Origin: Prochlorococcus marinus CUG1435
Lineage (GTDB): Bacteria; Cyanobacteriota; Cyanobacteriia; PCC-6307; Cyanobiaceae
Reading direction: 5' to 3'
DNA: 64,000 bases
Assembly: GCA_017644375.1 (NCBI GenBank)
Contig: JAEPLP010000001.1
Location: 620,001-684,000 of the forward strand
A model generated the notes under the pieces. That model did no database searches. It had not been told where the DNA came from and saw nothing but the letters and a program-made list of their open reading frames with translations. This document shows positions 31,590 through 40,651 of the stretch, one piece after another (position 1 is the stretch's first letter; each line of letters opens with the position of its first letter). A program made the position numbers and the translations under genes.

Positions 31590-32542
31590 ATCTTAATTTT
31601 TTTATTGCTTAGAGTTGATTGTATGTTTCTTTTCCACATCCATGGTTTAATTCTCTTTAATGTAGTTCCTTGAAGGTTTTGTTCCCAGGTTTTATCATCC
31701 CAATTTAACGACTCAGTATTAAGATTTTGAATCCATTCCTTCGGGGTCGTTTCAAAAGTATTGTTGTATGGAACTGACTCATTCCAAGGGCATACATCTT
31801 GACAAATATCACATCCTGCAACCCATCCATTTAAATTTTCTTTGATTTTTTTTGGAATAGTTTTTTCTCTGCTTTCTATTGTGTGATATGCAATGCATAG
31901 ATTTGATTGTATTACAAATGGTTCTACTATTGCTTTTGTGGGGCAATGTTCAATACATTTATCACATTTACCGCACAGTGGTTGGTGAGGCTTATCTGGT
32001 GCTAAATCTTTTGTAAGGATCAAAAAACCTAAAGTAAACCAAGAACCATTTTTTTTGTTTATCAAATTACTATTTTTACCAATCCAACCAAGTCCTGATT
32101 CCTCAGCCCATGCTTTTTCCAGAAGCGGTGAAGTGTCAACACATATTTTCCATTTGCAATCCGGAATTTCTAAGTTTATCCATTTGCCAATATTCTTTAA
32201 TTTTTTGTAAATTACTTTGTGATAATCTTCTCCTTGACTAAATTTACCCACCTTTAAGAGATTGTTATTGTTGTTTGCTGAACTCATATAATTGAATCCA
32301 ACACTTAGAACACTTTTAGCATTTTCAAGAAGTGAGCTTATGTTTTTTCTTCTTTCTGCTTCCATCCATTTCATTTCAGCATGATAGTTATTTGATAACC
32401 ATCTTTCTAATGAATTAGTTCTTAATTTAATGCGCGAACTACCTGGAATTGAAGCAATTCCAGCTAATGAAAAACCTTCAAAAATTGCTCTTTCTTTTAA
32501 TTTTGTGCTTATTTCTTTTTTGTCTTGAACGTTGTCGATCAT
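31586..32542 (-). CDS. queG: Epoxyqueuosine reductase
   Basis: Final step of queuosine synthesis on tRNA, using cobalamin and two [4Fe-4S] clusters. The 318-aa protein shows SGLGWIGKNSNLI, the ferredoxin-like cluster motif CGKCDKCIEHCPTKAI and the second cluster GCDICQDVCPWN; the N-terminal part matches the QueG cobalamin-binding domain (FSLAGIASIPG). C-terminal HEAT-like repeats of some QueG proteins are absent, giving a short form. It is the first gene of a two-gene operon with the TPR protein and diverges from the DUF502 gene. Confidence 0.93.
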   Translation of the reverse strand: MIDNVQDKKEISTKLKERAIFEGFSLAGIASIPGSSRIKLRTNSLERWLSNNYHAEMKWMEAERRKNISSLLENAKSVLSVGFNYMSSANNNNNLLKVGKFSQGEDYHKVIYKKLKNIGKWINLEIPDCKWKICVDTSPLLEKAWAEESGLGWIGKNSNLINKKNGSWFTLGFLILTKDLAPDKPHQPLCGKCDKCIEHCPTKAIVEPFVIQSNLCIAYHTIESREKTIPKKIKENLNGWVAGCDICQDVCPWNESVPYNNTFETTPKEWIQNLNTESLNWDDKTWEQNLQGTTLKRIKPWMWKRNIQSTLSNKKIKI

Positions 32543-32687
32543 TTCTCTATTATGTATATTATTTTTTTAAAAGTTATTTTTTCAGGAAAAAACTAATAAA
32601 TAATTTTAATTTATTAAAAAAAAAATATCCTAACAAACTAAAAACAGTTAAATTATTAGTAAAGTTAATATAGAAAGAAAAGTTATT
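32543..32687. promoter_or_regulatory. Divergent queG/DUF502 intergenic region
   Basis: AT-rich 145-bp spacer between divergent genes, so it should contain both promoters. Several TATAAT-like hexamers occur (for example tatgtatattat near 32551) but base composition makes any single choice unreliable. Just before the TTG start of the DUF502 gene, agaaagaaaag could act as a weak ribosome binding site. Confidence 0.35.
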
Positions 32688-33422
32688 TTGGTTGAATCTA
32701 ATCAAAATCAAGATTCGAACCTAGGATCTAGGCTTCAACAGGATCTAAAAAATGATCTCATAGCTGGCTTGTTAGTTGTAATACCTCTAGCAACAACCAT
32801 CTGGCTGTCATCATTAGTTAGTAAATTTGTTCTAACATTGGTTACCTCTGTTCCTAAGCAATTAAATCCTTTCATTACCTTAAACCCTCTATTACAAGAT
32901 TTAATTAATCTTACTTTAGGCTTAACTGTACCATTATTAGCCATTTTGCTTATAGGCTTGATGGCCAGAAATTTTGTAGGAAGATGGTTGTTAGAATTTG
33001 GTGAGGGAACCCTATCCAAAATTCCTGTAGCTGGTGCTGTTTATAAAACTCTTAAACAATTACTCGAAACTTTTTTGAGTAACAAATCTAATCGATTTAG
33101 GAGAGTTGTTTTAGTTGAATATCCGCGTGAGGGACTATATAGTGTAGGTTTTGTTACTGGTGATGTTGGACCATCTCTTCAGACAGAATTAGAAGAAAAG
33201 TTGTTAAGTGTTTTTATACCTACTGCACCAAACCCAACAACTGGTTGGTATACATTGGTTCCTGAGTCATCTGTTAAGGATTTGGATATTTCTGTTGAGG
33301 ATGCTTTTAAAACAATAATTTCTGCTGGGATAGTTAATCCAGACGAAAAGAACAATAATACAAATCCAACTTTTTCAAAACTATTTTCTCAACTACGTGC
33401 TTCTACTAATTCGTCTTCGTAA
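32688..33422 (+). CDS. DUF502 family membrane protein
   Basis: A 244-aa inner-membrane protein starting with TTG. Two transmembrane helices (about 22-48, LIAGLLVVIPLATTIWLSSL, and 70-95, LGLTVPLLAILLIGLMARNF) precede a soluble domain with the DUF502 hallmarks GAVYKTLKQLLETF, VEYPREGLYSVGFVTG and FIPTAPNPTTGWYTLVP. From memory the family includes plant LIKE COV proteins; biochemical function is unknown. nusB begins immediately after its stop. Confidence 0.9.
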   Translation: MVESNQNQDSNLGSRLQQDLKNDLIAGLLVVIPLATTIWLSSLVSKFVLTLVTSVPKQLNPFITLNPLLQDLINLTLGLTVPLLAILLIGLMARNFVGRWLLEFGEGTLSKIPVAGAVYKTLKQLLETFLSNKSNRFRRVVLVEYPREGLYSVGFVTGDVGPSLQTELEEKLLSVFIPTAPNPTTGWYTLVPESSVKDLDISVEDAFKTIISAGIVNPDEKNNNTNPTFSKLFSQLRASTNSSS

Positions 33423-33425
33423 TTG

Positions 33426-34055
33426 ATGTATAATAATAGATCTCTTTCTAGAGAATTATCTTTAATTTCTTTAGGCTTGATTAAAGATAAAGATGATTTC
33501 AAATTAAATAAATTTCAGATAGAAGAGATTATTGAATCCGCCTTAAATTCCTTAATCGATCATTGTAGAGAGGAACTAGACAATTGCGAATTAGATTTAG
33601 AAAATGCATCCCAAAAAATATTAGATAGTGAATTGCAAGAAGGAGTAGATTCTTCTTTTGCAAATGTTAGAGACGAGTTAAAAAAATCTCTCAAAAAAAT
33701 TGAAACTGTAATGAATACACTCTCGGTCACTTTAGACTTTCCAAAACTAATAGTTTCTAGTGGACAAATTGATATTAGAGAAGATGTTAATCAAAGGATT
33801 AGCTATATAATTAATAATCTAACAATTATCGACTCTGATATTGATCAAGCAATGGATGGTTGGAGATTAAAAAGATTACCAAGAATTGATCGCGATATTT
33901 TAAGGTTAGCCTATGTTGATATTAATTTTCTGAGTACACCTGTTGCAGTTGCTTGTGATGAAGCAGTAAATTTAGCTAACAAATATAGTGATATTCAAGG
34001 GAGAAAATTTATAAATGGAGTTTTAAGGAGATTACAAACAATAAAATTGTCATGA
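33426..34055 (+). CDS. nusB: Transcription antitermination factor NusB
   Basis: RNA-binding factor that with NusE forms rRNA antitermination complexes. The 209-aa protein is longer than E. coli NusB: residues 1-125 are a lineage-specific helical extension, and the NusB fold is C-terminal (KRLPRIDRDILRLAYVDINFL ... ACDEAVNLANKYSDIQGRKFINGVLRRL). I prefer ATG 33426 to the in-frame TTG 33423. Immediately downstream of the DUF502 gene and 57 bp before ftsY, so probably one transcript. Confidence 0.93.
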   Translation: MYNNRSLSRELSLISLGLIKDKDDFKLNKFQIEEIIESALNSLIDHCREELDNCELDLENASQKILDSELQEGVDSSFANVRDELKKSLKKIETVMNTLSVTLDFPKLIVSSGQIDIREDVNQRISYIINNLTIIDSDIDQAMDGWRLKRLPRIDRDILRLAYVDINFLSTPVAVACDEAVNLANKYSDIQGRKFINGVLRRLQTIKLS

Positions 34056-34112
34056 TTATTTGATATAAGTAAATAGTATTTTAGAATTTATAAATAATGT
34101 ATAAAAATATCA

Positions 34113-35492
34113 ATGACTAATGCTGAATCTGATAATTCTAGAGAATGGGCTGAACAAGCTTATGCACTTTTAAAAAAACGACAAGAAGAGCAAAAACAAG
34201 AATTACAAAAACAAGAAGAGCAAAAACAAGAATTACAAAAACAAGAAGAGCAAAAACAAGAATTACAAAAACAAGAAGAGCAAAAACAAGAAGAGCAAAA
34301 ACAAGAATTACAAAAACAAGCAGAGCAAAAACAAGAAGAGCAAAAACAAGCAGAGCAAAAACAAGAAGAGCAAAAACAAGAAGAGCAAAAACAAGAAGAG
34401 CAAAAACAAGCTTTTATTAATATTACTAATAAAGAAAATCTTCTTGAAAAGCCTAAAACTATTGATGAACCTGAACTAGGGGAATTTGATGATAATTTTA
34501 CTTGGTCAGCAATGGTATTAGCTGCGCAAGGAAAAAAGATAAATCAAATATCGATAGATGAAATTGATTGGTTAACTAAATTAAGAAGAGGCTTAGAAGA
34601 AACAAGAAAAGGTTTTGTTACTGAATTATTGGATAAATTGGGAGATGATCCGCTTACTCCAGAATCTCTAGATGATTTAGAGACCTTATTAATAAGAGCA
34701 GATGTTGGTATTGATTCAACTGATAAAGTTATAAGTTCTCTTAGAAAGAAATTAAACGAAGAAGTTGTCGGTGCAGAAGCAGGAATAAAATTTTTAAAGA
34801 AAGAATTAAAATTAATTATTGATAAACCAATAAAAAACTCAGGTACTGATCTTTTAGTTCCTAGAAAAGGGAAGTTAAATGTCTGGTTATTAGTAGGGGT
34901 AAATGGTGTAGGAAAGACTACCACACTAGGAAAATTAGCATATTTGTCATCAAGAAGTAATTTTAAAACCTTAATAGCTGCTGCTGATACTTTTAGAGCT
35001 GCGGCAGTAGAACAACTCGAAGTATGGGGTGATAGGAGTAATGTAGATGTCATATCCAATCAATCAAAAAATGCTGACCCAGCAGCAGTAGTTTTTGATG
35101 CAATCAATTCTGCAAAAAAAAGAAATATTGACTTATTACTTGTTGATACAGCAGGTAGATTGCAAACAAAAAATAATTTGATGGATGAATTATCAAAAAT
35201 AAAAAAAATTATTGATAAAAATGTTCCCGATGCAATTGTTGAATCATTATTAGTTTTAGACGCAAGTCAAGGTCAAAATGGCTTAAAGCAGGCAAAAAGT
35301 TTTGCTAAATCAGCAAACTTAAGTGGAGCAATTATTACTAAATTAGATGGTACCTCTAGAGGGGGCGTCTCTTTAGCTGTATCTGAAGAGGTTAATTTGC
35401 CTATAAGATTTATTGGGGCTGGAGAAGGTATAAAAGATTTGAGACCTTTTAATAGTTATGAATTTGTGGAGGCAATGCTTGCTGATAAATAA
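34113..35492 (+). CDS. ftsY: Signal recognition particle receptor FtsY
   Basis: GTPase that receives SRP-ribosome complexes at the membrane. The C-terminal NG domain is complete: G1 VGVNGVGKTTTLGKLA, the AADTFRAAAVEQL helix, G3 LLLVDTAGRLQTK and TKLDGTSRGG. The N-terminal acidic region common to FtsY proteins is replaced at residues 23-99 by a tract of five-residue repeats (QEEQK, QELQK, QAEQK). Total 459 aa. It follows nusB in the same direction. Confidence 0.97.
   Translation: MTNAESDNSREWAEQAYALLKKRQEEQKQELQKQEEQKQELQKQEEQKQELQKQEEQKQEEQKQELQKQAEQKQEEQKQAEQKQEEQKQEEQKQEEQKQAFINITNKENLLEKPKTIDEPELGEFDDNFTWSAMVLAAQGKKINQISIDEIDWLTKLRRGLEETRKGFVTELLDKLGDDPLTPESLDDLETLLIRADVGIDSTDKVISSLRKKLNEEVVGAEAGIKFLKKELKLIIDKPIKNSGTDLLVPRKGKLNVWLLVGVNGVGKTTTLGKLAYLSSRSNFKTLIAAADTFRAAAVEQLEVWGDRSNVDVISNQSKNADPAAVVFDAINSAKKRNIDLLLVDTAGRLQTKNNLMDELSKIKKIIDKNVPDAIVESLLVLDASQGQNGLKQAKSFAKSANLSGAIITKLDGTSRGGVSLAVSEEVNLPIRFIGAGEGIKDLRPFNSYEFVEAMLADK
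34181..34410 (+). repeat. 15-bp tandem coding repeat in ftsY
   Basis: About fifteen tandem copies of a 15-bp unit in three variants, caagaagagcaaaaa, caagaattacaaaaa and caagcagagcaaaaa, encoding QEEQK, QELQK and QAEQK. The units are nearly identical at the DNA level and divisible by three, so slippage changes length without frameshift. The encoded segment is a charged, strongly helical low-complexity linker before the GTPase. Confidence 0.95.
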
Positions 35493-35559
35493 ATATTTAA
35501 TTAAATTTTTTTAAAAATTTCAATTTAATGTTAAAACATATTTATCTAATAAATTTGTT

Positions 35560-36903
35560 GTGAACGATAATCAAATAGAGAAATTATTTTCAAATAAATT
35601 TATTCAAAAATTTTTAATTGATTATCCTACAGCCTCTCAAAAAAATAAAAATAAATTCGATGCACTTGCAATTTCTTTAGCATATTATCTAAAATCTTTT
35701 TCCAATGTTAATAAACTACTTGAATATATATGCTTAATTTTTAAACATATCTTTAGTGAAAAAATTATATTAATTATTCCTTTAAATCATAGGGGAGAAA
35801 TATGGTATGAAAATATAAAAATCTCTGCTAAGAATGAATCTTTAGCAATGCAAGAAGAAATTAATAGTTTTTTTAATAAATTCAATTTTTCTAAAAATTT
35901 TAAAATTAAAGAAATTCTAACTTTTGAAAACGCTCTTAAAAATTATTTTAAAGAATATAAAATCACAACAGAAAAATTATTATCTAGAGGGAAGTGTAGA
36001 GGATTTATTTACATTTTTAGTAAAGATTTATCTGGCGAATCTATTACTGATGACTATAATTTTAATTTCATCCAAAATTGTCTAGCTGTTGGATTAGAAA
36101 ATTATTGCTTAATAAAAACAAATAAAAACCATGAAAAGGTAGATAGAGAAATTTCTACAGGAGCTGAAATACAATCTCAATTACTTCCAGATTATTGTCC
36201 AATAATTTATGGTGTTGATATCGCTGCCCATTGTAGGCCTGCTCTGCAGTTAGGTGGAGATTATTATGACTTTATGTGTTTAAAGACAAATATCTCAGAA
36301 AAAAGAAAAGAAAAAGCTAGATGGGCCTTAGTAATAGGTGACGTTATGGGTAAAGGCATTCCTGCCGGCCTTCTTATGACCATGCTAAGAGGAATGTTAC
36401 GTGCGGAGGTTCTTACAGGTTTACCACCAGATAGAATTTTGCATGATTTGAATCAATTGGCAATCAATGATTTAGATCTATCCCATAGATTTGTGACTTT
36501 ATTTTACTCAGATTATGACCCTAGAACGCGAAAAATGAGATTCGCTAATGCAGCTCATAATCCTCCTTTACTTTGGAAAAGCTCAGATCAGCAAATTATT
36601 AGGTTAGATTCAGATGGATTTGTGCTTGGACTACAAAAAGATGCCGAATATAATTGTGGAGAAATCAAGCTTGATAAAAATGACTTAGTTCTTTATTACA
36701 CAGATGGAGTAATAGATACCTCTAACTCTATAGGAGAAAGGTTTGATGAGGAAAGGTTAATTAAAACTCTTACAAAATTATGTAAGCAATCTTATACGTC
36801 TCAAGAAATATTAAATAAAATATTTAAAAAATTAGATGATTTTACAGGACAAAATAGACATTTAGAAGATGATGCATCTATGGTTATTTTTCAAATAAGG
36901 TAG
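35560..36903 (+). CDS. PP2C-type SpoIIE/RsbU serine phosphatase
   Basis: Probable regulatory Ser/Thr phosphatase acting on an anti-sigma-antagonist-type partner. The N-terminal 190 residues form a GAF-like sensory region (weakly conserved); the C-terminal 240 residues are a SpoIIE-type PP2C with metal-binding motifs AAHCRPALQLGGDYYDF, WALVIGDVMGKGIPAGLLM, NAAHNPPLLW, YYTDGVIDTSN and RHLEDDASMVIFQI. Start is GTG 35560; TTG 35558 is out of frame. 447 aa. Which partner it acts on cannot be told from the window. Confidence 0.88.
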   Translation: MNDNQIEKLFSNKFIQKFLIDYPTASQKNKNKFDALAISLAYYLKSFSNVNKLLEYICLIFKHIFSEKIILIIPLNHRGEIWYENIKISAKNESLAMQEEINSFFNKFNFSKNFKIKEILTFENALKNYFKEYKITTEKLLSRGKCRGFIYIFSKDLSGESITDDYNFNFIQNCLAVGLENYCLIKTNKNHEKVDREISTGAEIQSQLLPDYCPIIYGVDIAAHCRPALQLGGDYYDFMCLKTNISEKRKEKARWALVIGDVMGKGIPAGLLMTMLRGMLRAEVLTGLPPDRILHDLNQLAINDLDLSHRFVTLFYSDYDPRTRKMRFANAAHNPPLLWKSSDQQIIRLDSDGFVLGLQKDAEYNCGEIKLDKNDLVLYYTDGVIDTSNSIGERFDEERLIKTLTKLCKQSYTSQEILNKIFKKLDDFTGQNRHLEDDASMVIFQIR

Positions 36904-36964
36904 TTTTTTTTGTCACCTATATAAAAAAATGCTTTATTAGAGATATCTAAAGTTACTTATTGAT

Positions 36965-38344
36965 ATGTCAAAAGTTTGGAGCAAAAGATTTGATAAGTCA
37001 CTTAACCCTTTCATTGAAAAATTTAACGCTTCAATAGGATTTGATAAAAAGCTTGTATTGGAAGATTTAGATTGTTCTATTGCCCATGCAAAAATGCTTG
37101 GCAAAACAAAAGTTTTATCCTCTGCTGAAACTTCTCAGATTATTAATGGTCTAGAGAAAATAAAAGTTGACTATTCAGAGGGTAAGTTTTCCCCTAATCC
37201 ACCTTCTGAAGATATTCACTACTGTATTGAAGAAAAACTAATTAGCATTATTGGTGAAACTGGAAAAAAATTACATACAGGCAGAAGTAGAAATGATCAG
37301 GTTGGTACAGATATAAGATTGTGGCTCAGAAAAGAGATTGATAAACTTGAAAATTTAATACTTGATTTGCAAAAATCTTTCTTCTATCTTGCTAAATCAA
37401 ATATTTATACTTTAATTCCTGGATATACTCATATGCAAAGAGCACAACCATTATCTTTGGCTCATCATTTATTAGCTTACTTAGAAATGTTCCAAAGAGA
37501 CCGTGAAAGATTTAAAGAAGTAAGAGCAAGAGTCAATACTTGTCCATTAGGAGCTGCAGCATTAGCTGGTACAAAAATAAAAATAGATCGGGACTTTACT
37601 GCTGCAGAATTGGGTTTTGAAAAGATTTACAAAAATAGTATTGATGCAGTAAGTGATAGAGATTTTTGTATAGAGTTTGTTTCTGCATCTGCCTTGGCAA
37701 TGTCTCATTTGAGTAAGATTTCGGAAGAAATAATAATGTGGGTAACTGATGAATTTTCTTTTGCAAAATTAACAGACAAATGCGCTACAGGAAGTAGCTT
37801 AATGCCTCAGAAAAAAAATCCAGATGTTCCTGAATTGATAAGAGGTAAGACTGGAAGAGTATATGGACACCTACAAGCTTTGTTGACCATGGTTAAAGGG
37901 GTACCTCTTGCATATAACAAGGATTTTCAAGAAGATAAAGAACCAATATTTGATACTGCAGAGACTTTATCTTCTTGTATTAGAGCAATGACTATATTAA
38001 TTAATGAGGGCATAGAATTTAATATTAAAAATTTAACTGATTCGGTAGAAAATGACTTTTCTAATGCTACTGATTTAGCAGATTACTTAGTTGGAAAAAA
38101 TGTACCCTTTAGGAGCGCATATCAAGTAGTGGGTGAAATTGTTAAGTATTGCTCAGAGAGAAAAATTTTATTTAAGAATCTTAAAATTCATGAATTTAAA
38201 AAATTTCATCCTGAATTCGATGAGGATGTTTTTGCGGATCTTGAACCTTTTAATGTTGTTAAGTCAAGAATTAGTGAAGGTGGTACGGGTTTTGTCCAAG
38301 TAGAGAAGGAGGTAAATAATTGGCAAAAAAAATTATTACTTTGA
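36965..38344 (+). CDS. argH: Argininosuccinate lyase
   Basis: Cleaves argininosuccinate to arginine and fumarate, following ArgG (9271). The 459-aa protein has the superfamily signature [21 protein letters not shown] (the mobile loop with catalytic Ser), [18 protein letters not shown] and the TPGYTHMQ-type block [20 protein letters not shown]. Length is normal. Downstream there is a palindromic hairpin before the RNA-binding protein gene. Confidence 0.97.
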   Translation: MSKVWSKRFDKSLNPFIEKFNASIGFDKKLVLEDLDCSIAHAKMLGKTKVLSSAETSQIINGLEKIKVDYSEGKFSPNPPSEDIHYCIEEKLISIIGETGKKLHTGRSRNDQVGTDIRLWLRKEIDKLENLILDLQKSFFYLAKSNIYTLIPGYTHMQRAQPLSLAHHLLAYLEMFQRDRERFKEVRARVNTCPLGAAALAGTKIKIDRDFTAAELGFEKIYKNSIDAVSDRDFCIEFVSASALAMSHLSKISEEIIMWVTDEFSFAKLTDKCATGSSLMPQKKNPDVPELIRGKTGRVYGHLQALLTMVKGVPLAYNKDFQEDKEPIFDTAETLSSCIRAMTILINEGIEFNIKNLTDSVENDFSNATDLADYLVGKNVPFRSAYQVVGEIVKYCSERKILFKNLKIHEFKKFHPEFDEDVFADLEPFNVVKSRISEGGTGFVQVEKEVNNWQKKLLL

Positions 38345-38401
38345 ATCTCAATTATTTTTCTACAACAAGGGTATGCTTTGAAGTAGAATATAAGAGTAAA
38401 T

Positions 38402-38426
38402 TTAAAACTACAATTAGTAGTTTTAA
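38402..38426 (+). terminator. Hairpin between argH and RNA-binding protein gene
   Basis: Ten-bp stem (TTAAAACTAC / GTAGTTTTAA) with a 5-nt loop. The downstream arm ends UUUUAA without a long U-tract, so it may terminate argH or be a structured leader of the RRM gene, whose GTG start lies 30 bp further on. Cyanobacterial rbp genes often have long regulated leaders, which favours neither reading. Confidence 0.5.
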
Positions 38427-38455
38427 TTAGAAAAAATTTCTTTGTTGAGTTTAAA

Positions 38456-39058
38456 GTGAGTATTTTTGTTGGCAATTTGCCTTTCCGCGCAGAGCGTGAG
38501 GATGTTTTACAGTTATTTTCCCCTTATGGTGAAGTTTTAAATTGTTCTCTTCCTCTAGAAAGAGATACTGGAAGAAAAAGAGGATTTGCATTTGTTGAAA
38601 TGGCTGATGAATCAATTGAATCAACAGCTATTAATGGCTTGCAGGGTGCAGAGCTTATGGGTAGACCTTTAAGAATTAATAAGGCAGAGCCAAGAGGATC
38701 TGGAGGATCTCGAAGAGGAGGAAGAGGTGGCTATGGCGGTGGAAATAATAGTGGTGGCTACGGTGGTGGAAATAATAGCGGTGGCTACGGTGGTGGAAAT
38801 AATAGCGGTGGCTATGGCGGTGGAAATAATAGCGGCGGCTATGGGGGTGGCTATGGCGGTGGAAATAATAGTGGTGGCTACGGTGGTGGAAATAATAGCG
38901 GTGGCTATGGCGGTGGAAATAATAAATCCTCTGGAGCAGAAGGTTGGGAAGACAGAAGCTATGGGGACTCTTCTGAAAATTCTGAATATGAAAGTGGTAG
39001 GAGCAGGAGAAAAAGGGGAGTTTCTAATGCGAACAATACTTCAAGTGAGGAAAATTAG
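38456..39058 (+). CDS. Glycine-rich RRM RNA-binding protein
   Basis: Cyanobacterial Rbp-type protein of 200 aa. Residues 1-75 form one RNA recognition motif with RNP2 (IFVGNL) and RNP1 (RKRGFAFVEM). Residues 85-165 are tandem GGYGGGNNS repeats with an RGG-like start (GSRRGGRGGYGGG), and the tail is charged. Rbp proteins of this type bind mRNA and are linked to cold and to mRNA localisation in other cyanobacteria. Start is GTG at 38456, directly giving SIFVGNLPF. The 3' end overlaps the dus gene by 4 bp. Confidence 0.93.
   Translation: MSIFVGNLPFRAEREDVLQLFSPYGEVLNCSLPLERDTGRKRGFAFVEMADESIESTAINGLQGAELMGRPLRINKAEPRGSGGSRRGGRGGYGGGNNSGGYGGGNNSGGYGGGNNSGGYGGGNNSGGYGGGYGGGNNSGGYGGGNNSGGYGGGNNKSSGAEGWEDRSYGDSSENSEYESGRSRRKRGVSNANNTSSEEN
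38728..38925 (+). repeat. Gly/Asn-rich coding repeat in RRM gene
   Basis: Seven imperfect copies of a 27-bp unit (ggtggctatggcggtggaaataatagc) encoding GGYGGGNNS, one with an internal 12-bp GGYG duplication. Copies differ mainly at synonymous third positions (tat/tac, ggc/ggt), indicating older duplications with drift plus recent unit exchange. Confidence 0.9.
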
Positions 39059-40059
39059 TAACCCATTTCTTCAAGCTTTTTCGTTATTTTAAGTAGATAA
39101 TCAATGTCTAATTCTTTTTTTATAGATTTAATTGAAATTTGATTTCGCCATATTTTTGCCTTTGGAATACCCTCAACTAAATTTATAAGGTGTTTACAGA
39201 TATCCCAAGATTTTCCTCCATTACTTAAATGTTTTTCAAGGTATGGAATTAATGAGAATATAATTTTTGATGCTGACTTGGGTTTTGTTTTAATTCCATA
39301 AATTTTTTGATCAATTTCAGACCATCTTAAGGGATGTTTATATACTGACCGTCCAATCATAACCCCATCAAAATCATTTAAGGCTTTTAATGATTCATCG
39401 ATATTCGTGAAACCACCATTTATTTCTATTAATAATTCTGGATTTGATTTTTTTAATCTTTTTACTACATCGTAATTTAGTGGAGGTATGGTTCTATTTT
39501 GTTTTGGATTAAGACCTTTTAATATTGCTTTTCTTGCATGAACGGTAAATCTGTCTGCGCCAGCATTTGCTGTACATCTTACGAAATTATTTAAATCCGT
39601 GAAACTATCATGATTGTCTACACCGATTCTGTGTTTAATAGTAACTGGTAAATTGCAGTTGTTTTTTAAGGATTCTATGCATTTTGCTACTTTTTTAGGA
39701 TCTTTCATGAGTGAAGCGCCAAAATTTCCAGAACAGACTTTTGAACTTGGACAACCAACATTAAAGTTGATTTCGTCATAACCCCAATCTTCTGCAATTC
39801 GGGCAGCTTCTTTAAGGATTTCAGGATTGTCCCCACCAAATTGAATTGATATCGGGTGTTCTTCATTATTAAAATTTAAAAATTTTTCTTTTCTATCCGT
39901 ATAAATTAAACTTTGCGCCACAATCATTTCTGTATACAAGAGAGCTTCAGAACTTATTTTTCTCATGATCATTCTGAAATGTTTATCAGTACAATCCATC
40001 ATTGGAGCAATACTTAATTTATGAATATTTTTAATAGAATTAATACTTAAGGAACTCAT
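39055..40059 (-). CDS. tRNA-dihydrouridine synthase, DusA-type
   Basis: FMN enzyme that reduces uridines in the tRNA D-loop. The 334-aa protein has APMMDCTDKHFRMIMRKIS at the N-terminus, FNVGCPSSKVCSGNFGASLM with the catalytic Cys, TIKHRIGVD and VMIGRSVYKHPLRW; these are closest to the DusA subfamily by memory. Convergent with the RRM gene (4-bp overlap) and divergent from msrB, only 8 bp between start codons. Confidence 0.92.
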   Translation of the reverse strand: MSSLSINSIKNIHKLSIAPMMDCTDKHFRMIMRKISSEALLYTEMIVAQSLIYTDRKEKFLNFNNEEHPISIQFGGDNPEILKEAARIAEDWGYDEINFNVGCPSSKVCSGNFGASLMKDPKKVAKCIESLKNNCNLPVTIKHRIGVDNHDSFTDLNNFVRCTANAGADRFTVHARKAILKGLNPKQNRTIPPLNYDVVKRLKKSNPELLIEINGGFTNIDESLKALNDFDGVMIGRSVYKHPLRWSEIDQKIYGIKTKPKSASKIIFSLIPYLEKHLSNGGKSWDICKHLINLVEGIPKAKIWRNQISIKSIKKELDIDYLLKITKKLEEMGY

Positions 40060-40067
40060 TATTTTTT

Positions 40068-40577
40068 ATGTTATTTAAATATATGAATCAATTTCTATCA
40101 AGAAGAACTTTTATTTTAATTCCTACCATGTCAATTTTAAAAATAATTTTTAAGCCTATGCAAGTATTTGCTTCTTCGCTTGCTTCTAAAGATGATTGGA
40201 ATTTATCAAAAGAAGAATGGAAATCCAGGCTTAGTCAAGAATCTTATTATATTTTGAGGGAGGAAGGCACTGAAAGAGCTTTTAGTAGTGAACTAAATAA
40301 TGAAAAAAGAAAAGGGGTTTTTAATTGCGCAGGATGTGATTTGCCGCTTTTTCTCTCGGACAAAAAGTATGACAGTGGCACTGGTTGGCCAAGTTTTTGG
40401 AAACCAATTGAAGGATCAGTTGCAACAAAGGTCGATTTCAAATTAATTGTCCCAAGAACCGAATATCACTGTTCTAGATGCGGAGGTCATCAAGGGCATG
40501 TATTTAATGACGGGCCACTTCCTACAGGCAAAAGATACTGTAATAACGGCTTAGCATTAAGCTTTGTTCCTGATTAA
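40068..40577 (+). CDS. msrB: Peptide-methionine (R)-S-oxide reductase, exported
   Basis: Repairs Met-R-sulfoxide in proteins. The catalytic selenocysteine/cysteine position is Cys in [13 protein letters not shown]; structural zinc CxxC pairs are NCAGCDL and [12 protein letters not shown]. The N-terminus has a twin-arginine-like signal ([20 protein letters not shown]), so the enzyme probably works in the periplasm or thylakoid lumen. The start is ATG 40068, or ATG 40083 which begins [10 protein letters not shown]. 169 aa. Confidence 0.93.
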   Translation: MLFKYMNQFLSRRTFILIPTMSILKIIFKPMQVFASSLASKDDWNLSKEEWKSRLSQESYYILREEGTERAFSSELNNEKRKGVFNCAGCDLPLFLSDKKYDSGTGWPSFWKPIEGSVATKVDFKLIVPRTEYHCSRCGGHQGHVFNDGPLPTGKRYCNNGLALSFVPD

Positions 40578-40581
40578 CGGT

Positions 40582-40608
40582 TTGTGCGGCCTTCCGCAAC
40601 TTGTTTTG
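40582..40608 (+). terminator. Weak hairpin after msrB
   Basis: TGCGG (40584-40588) pairs with CCGCA across a 4-nt loop, followed by acttgtttt. The stem is GC-rich against the AT-rich background but only 5 bp long. It lies between msrB and grpE and could attenuate read-through. Confidence 0.4.
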
Positions 40609-40651
40609 TGCATCACTTTATTGGAAAATAGTTTTATTAATTTTTAGAAAA

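Noticed and set aside
32709-32735. tRNA-like T-arm sequence (ggttcgaatctt) on the minus strand
   Set aside because: It lies inside the N-terminal codons of the DUF502 gene, and no acceptor stem, D-arm or anticodon arm can be drawn around it.
34181-34410. Regular repeat considered as a CRISPR array
   Set aside because: Units are contiguous without spacers, in frame, and code for a continuous peptide in ftsY.
38727-39092. 121-aa Ala/Val/Ile-rich frame within the RRM gene
   Set aside because: It is the shifted reading of the GGYGGGNNS repeat and carries no start signal; a repeat artefact.
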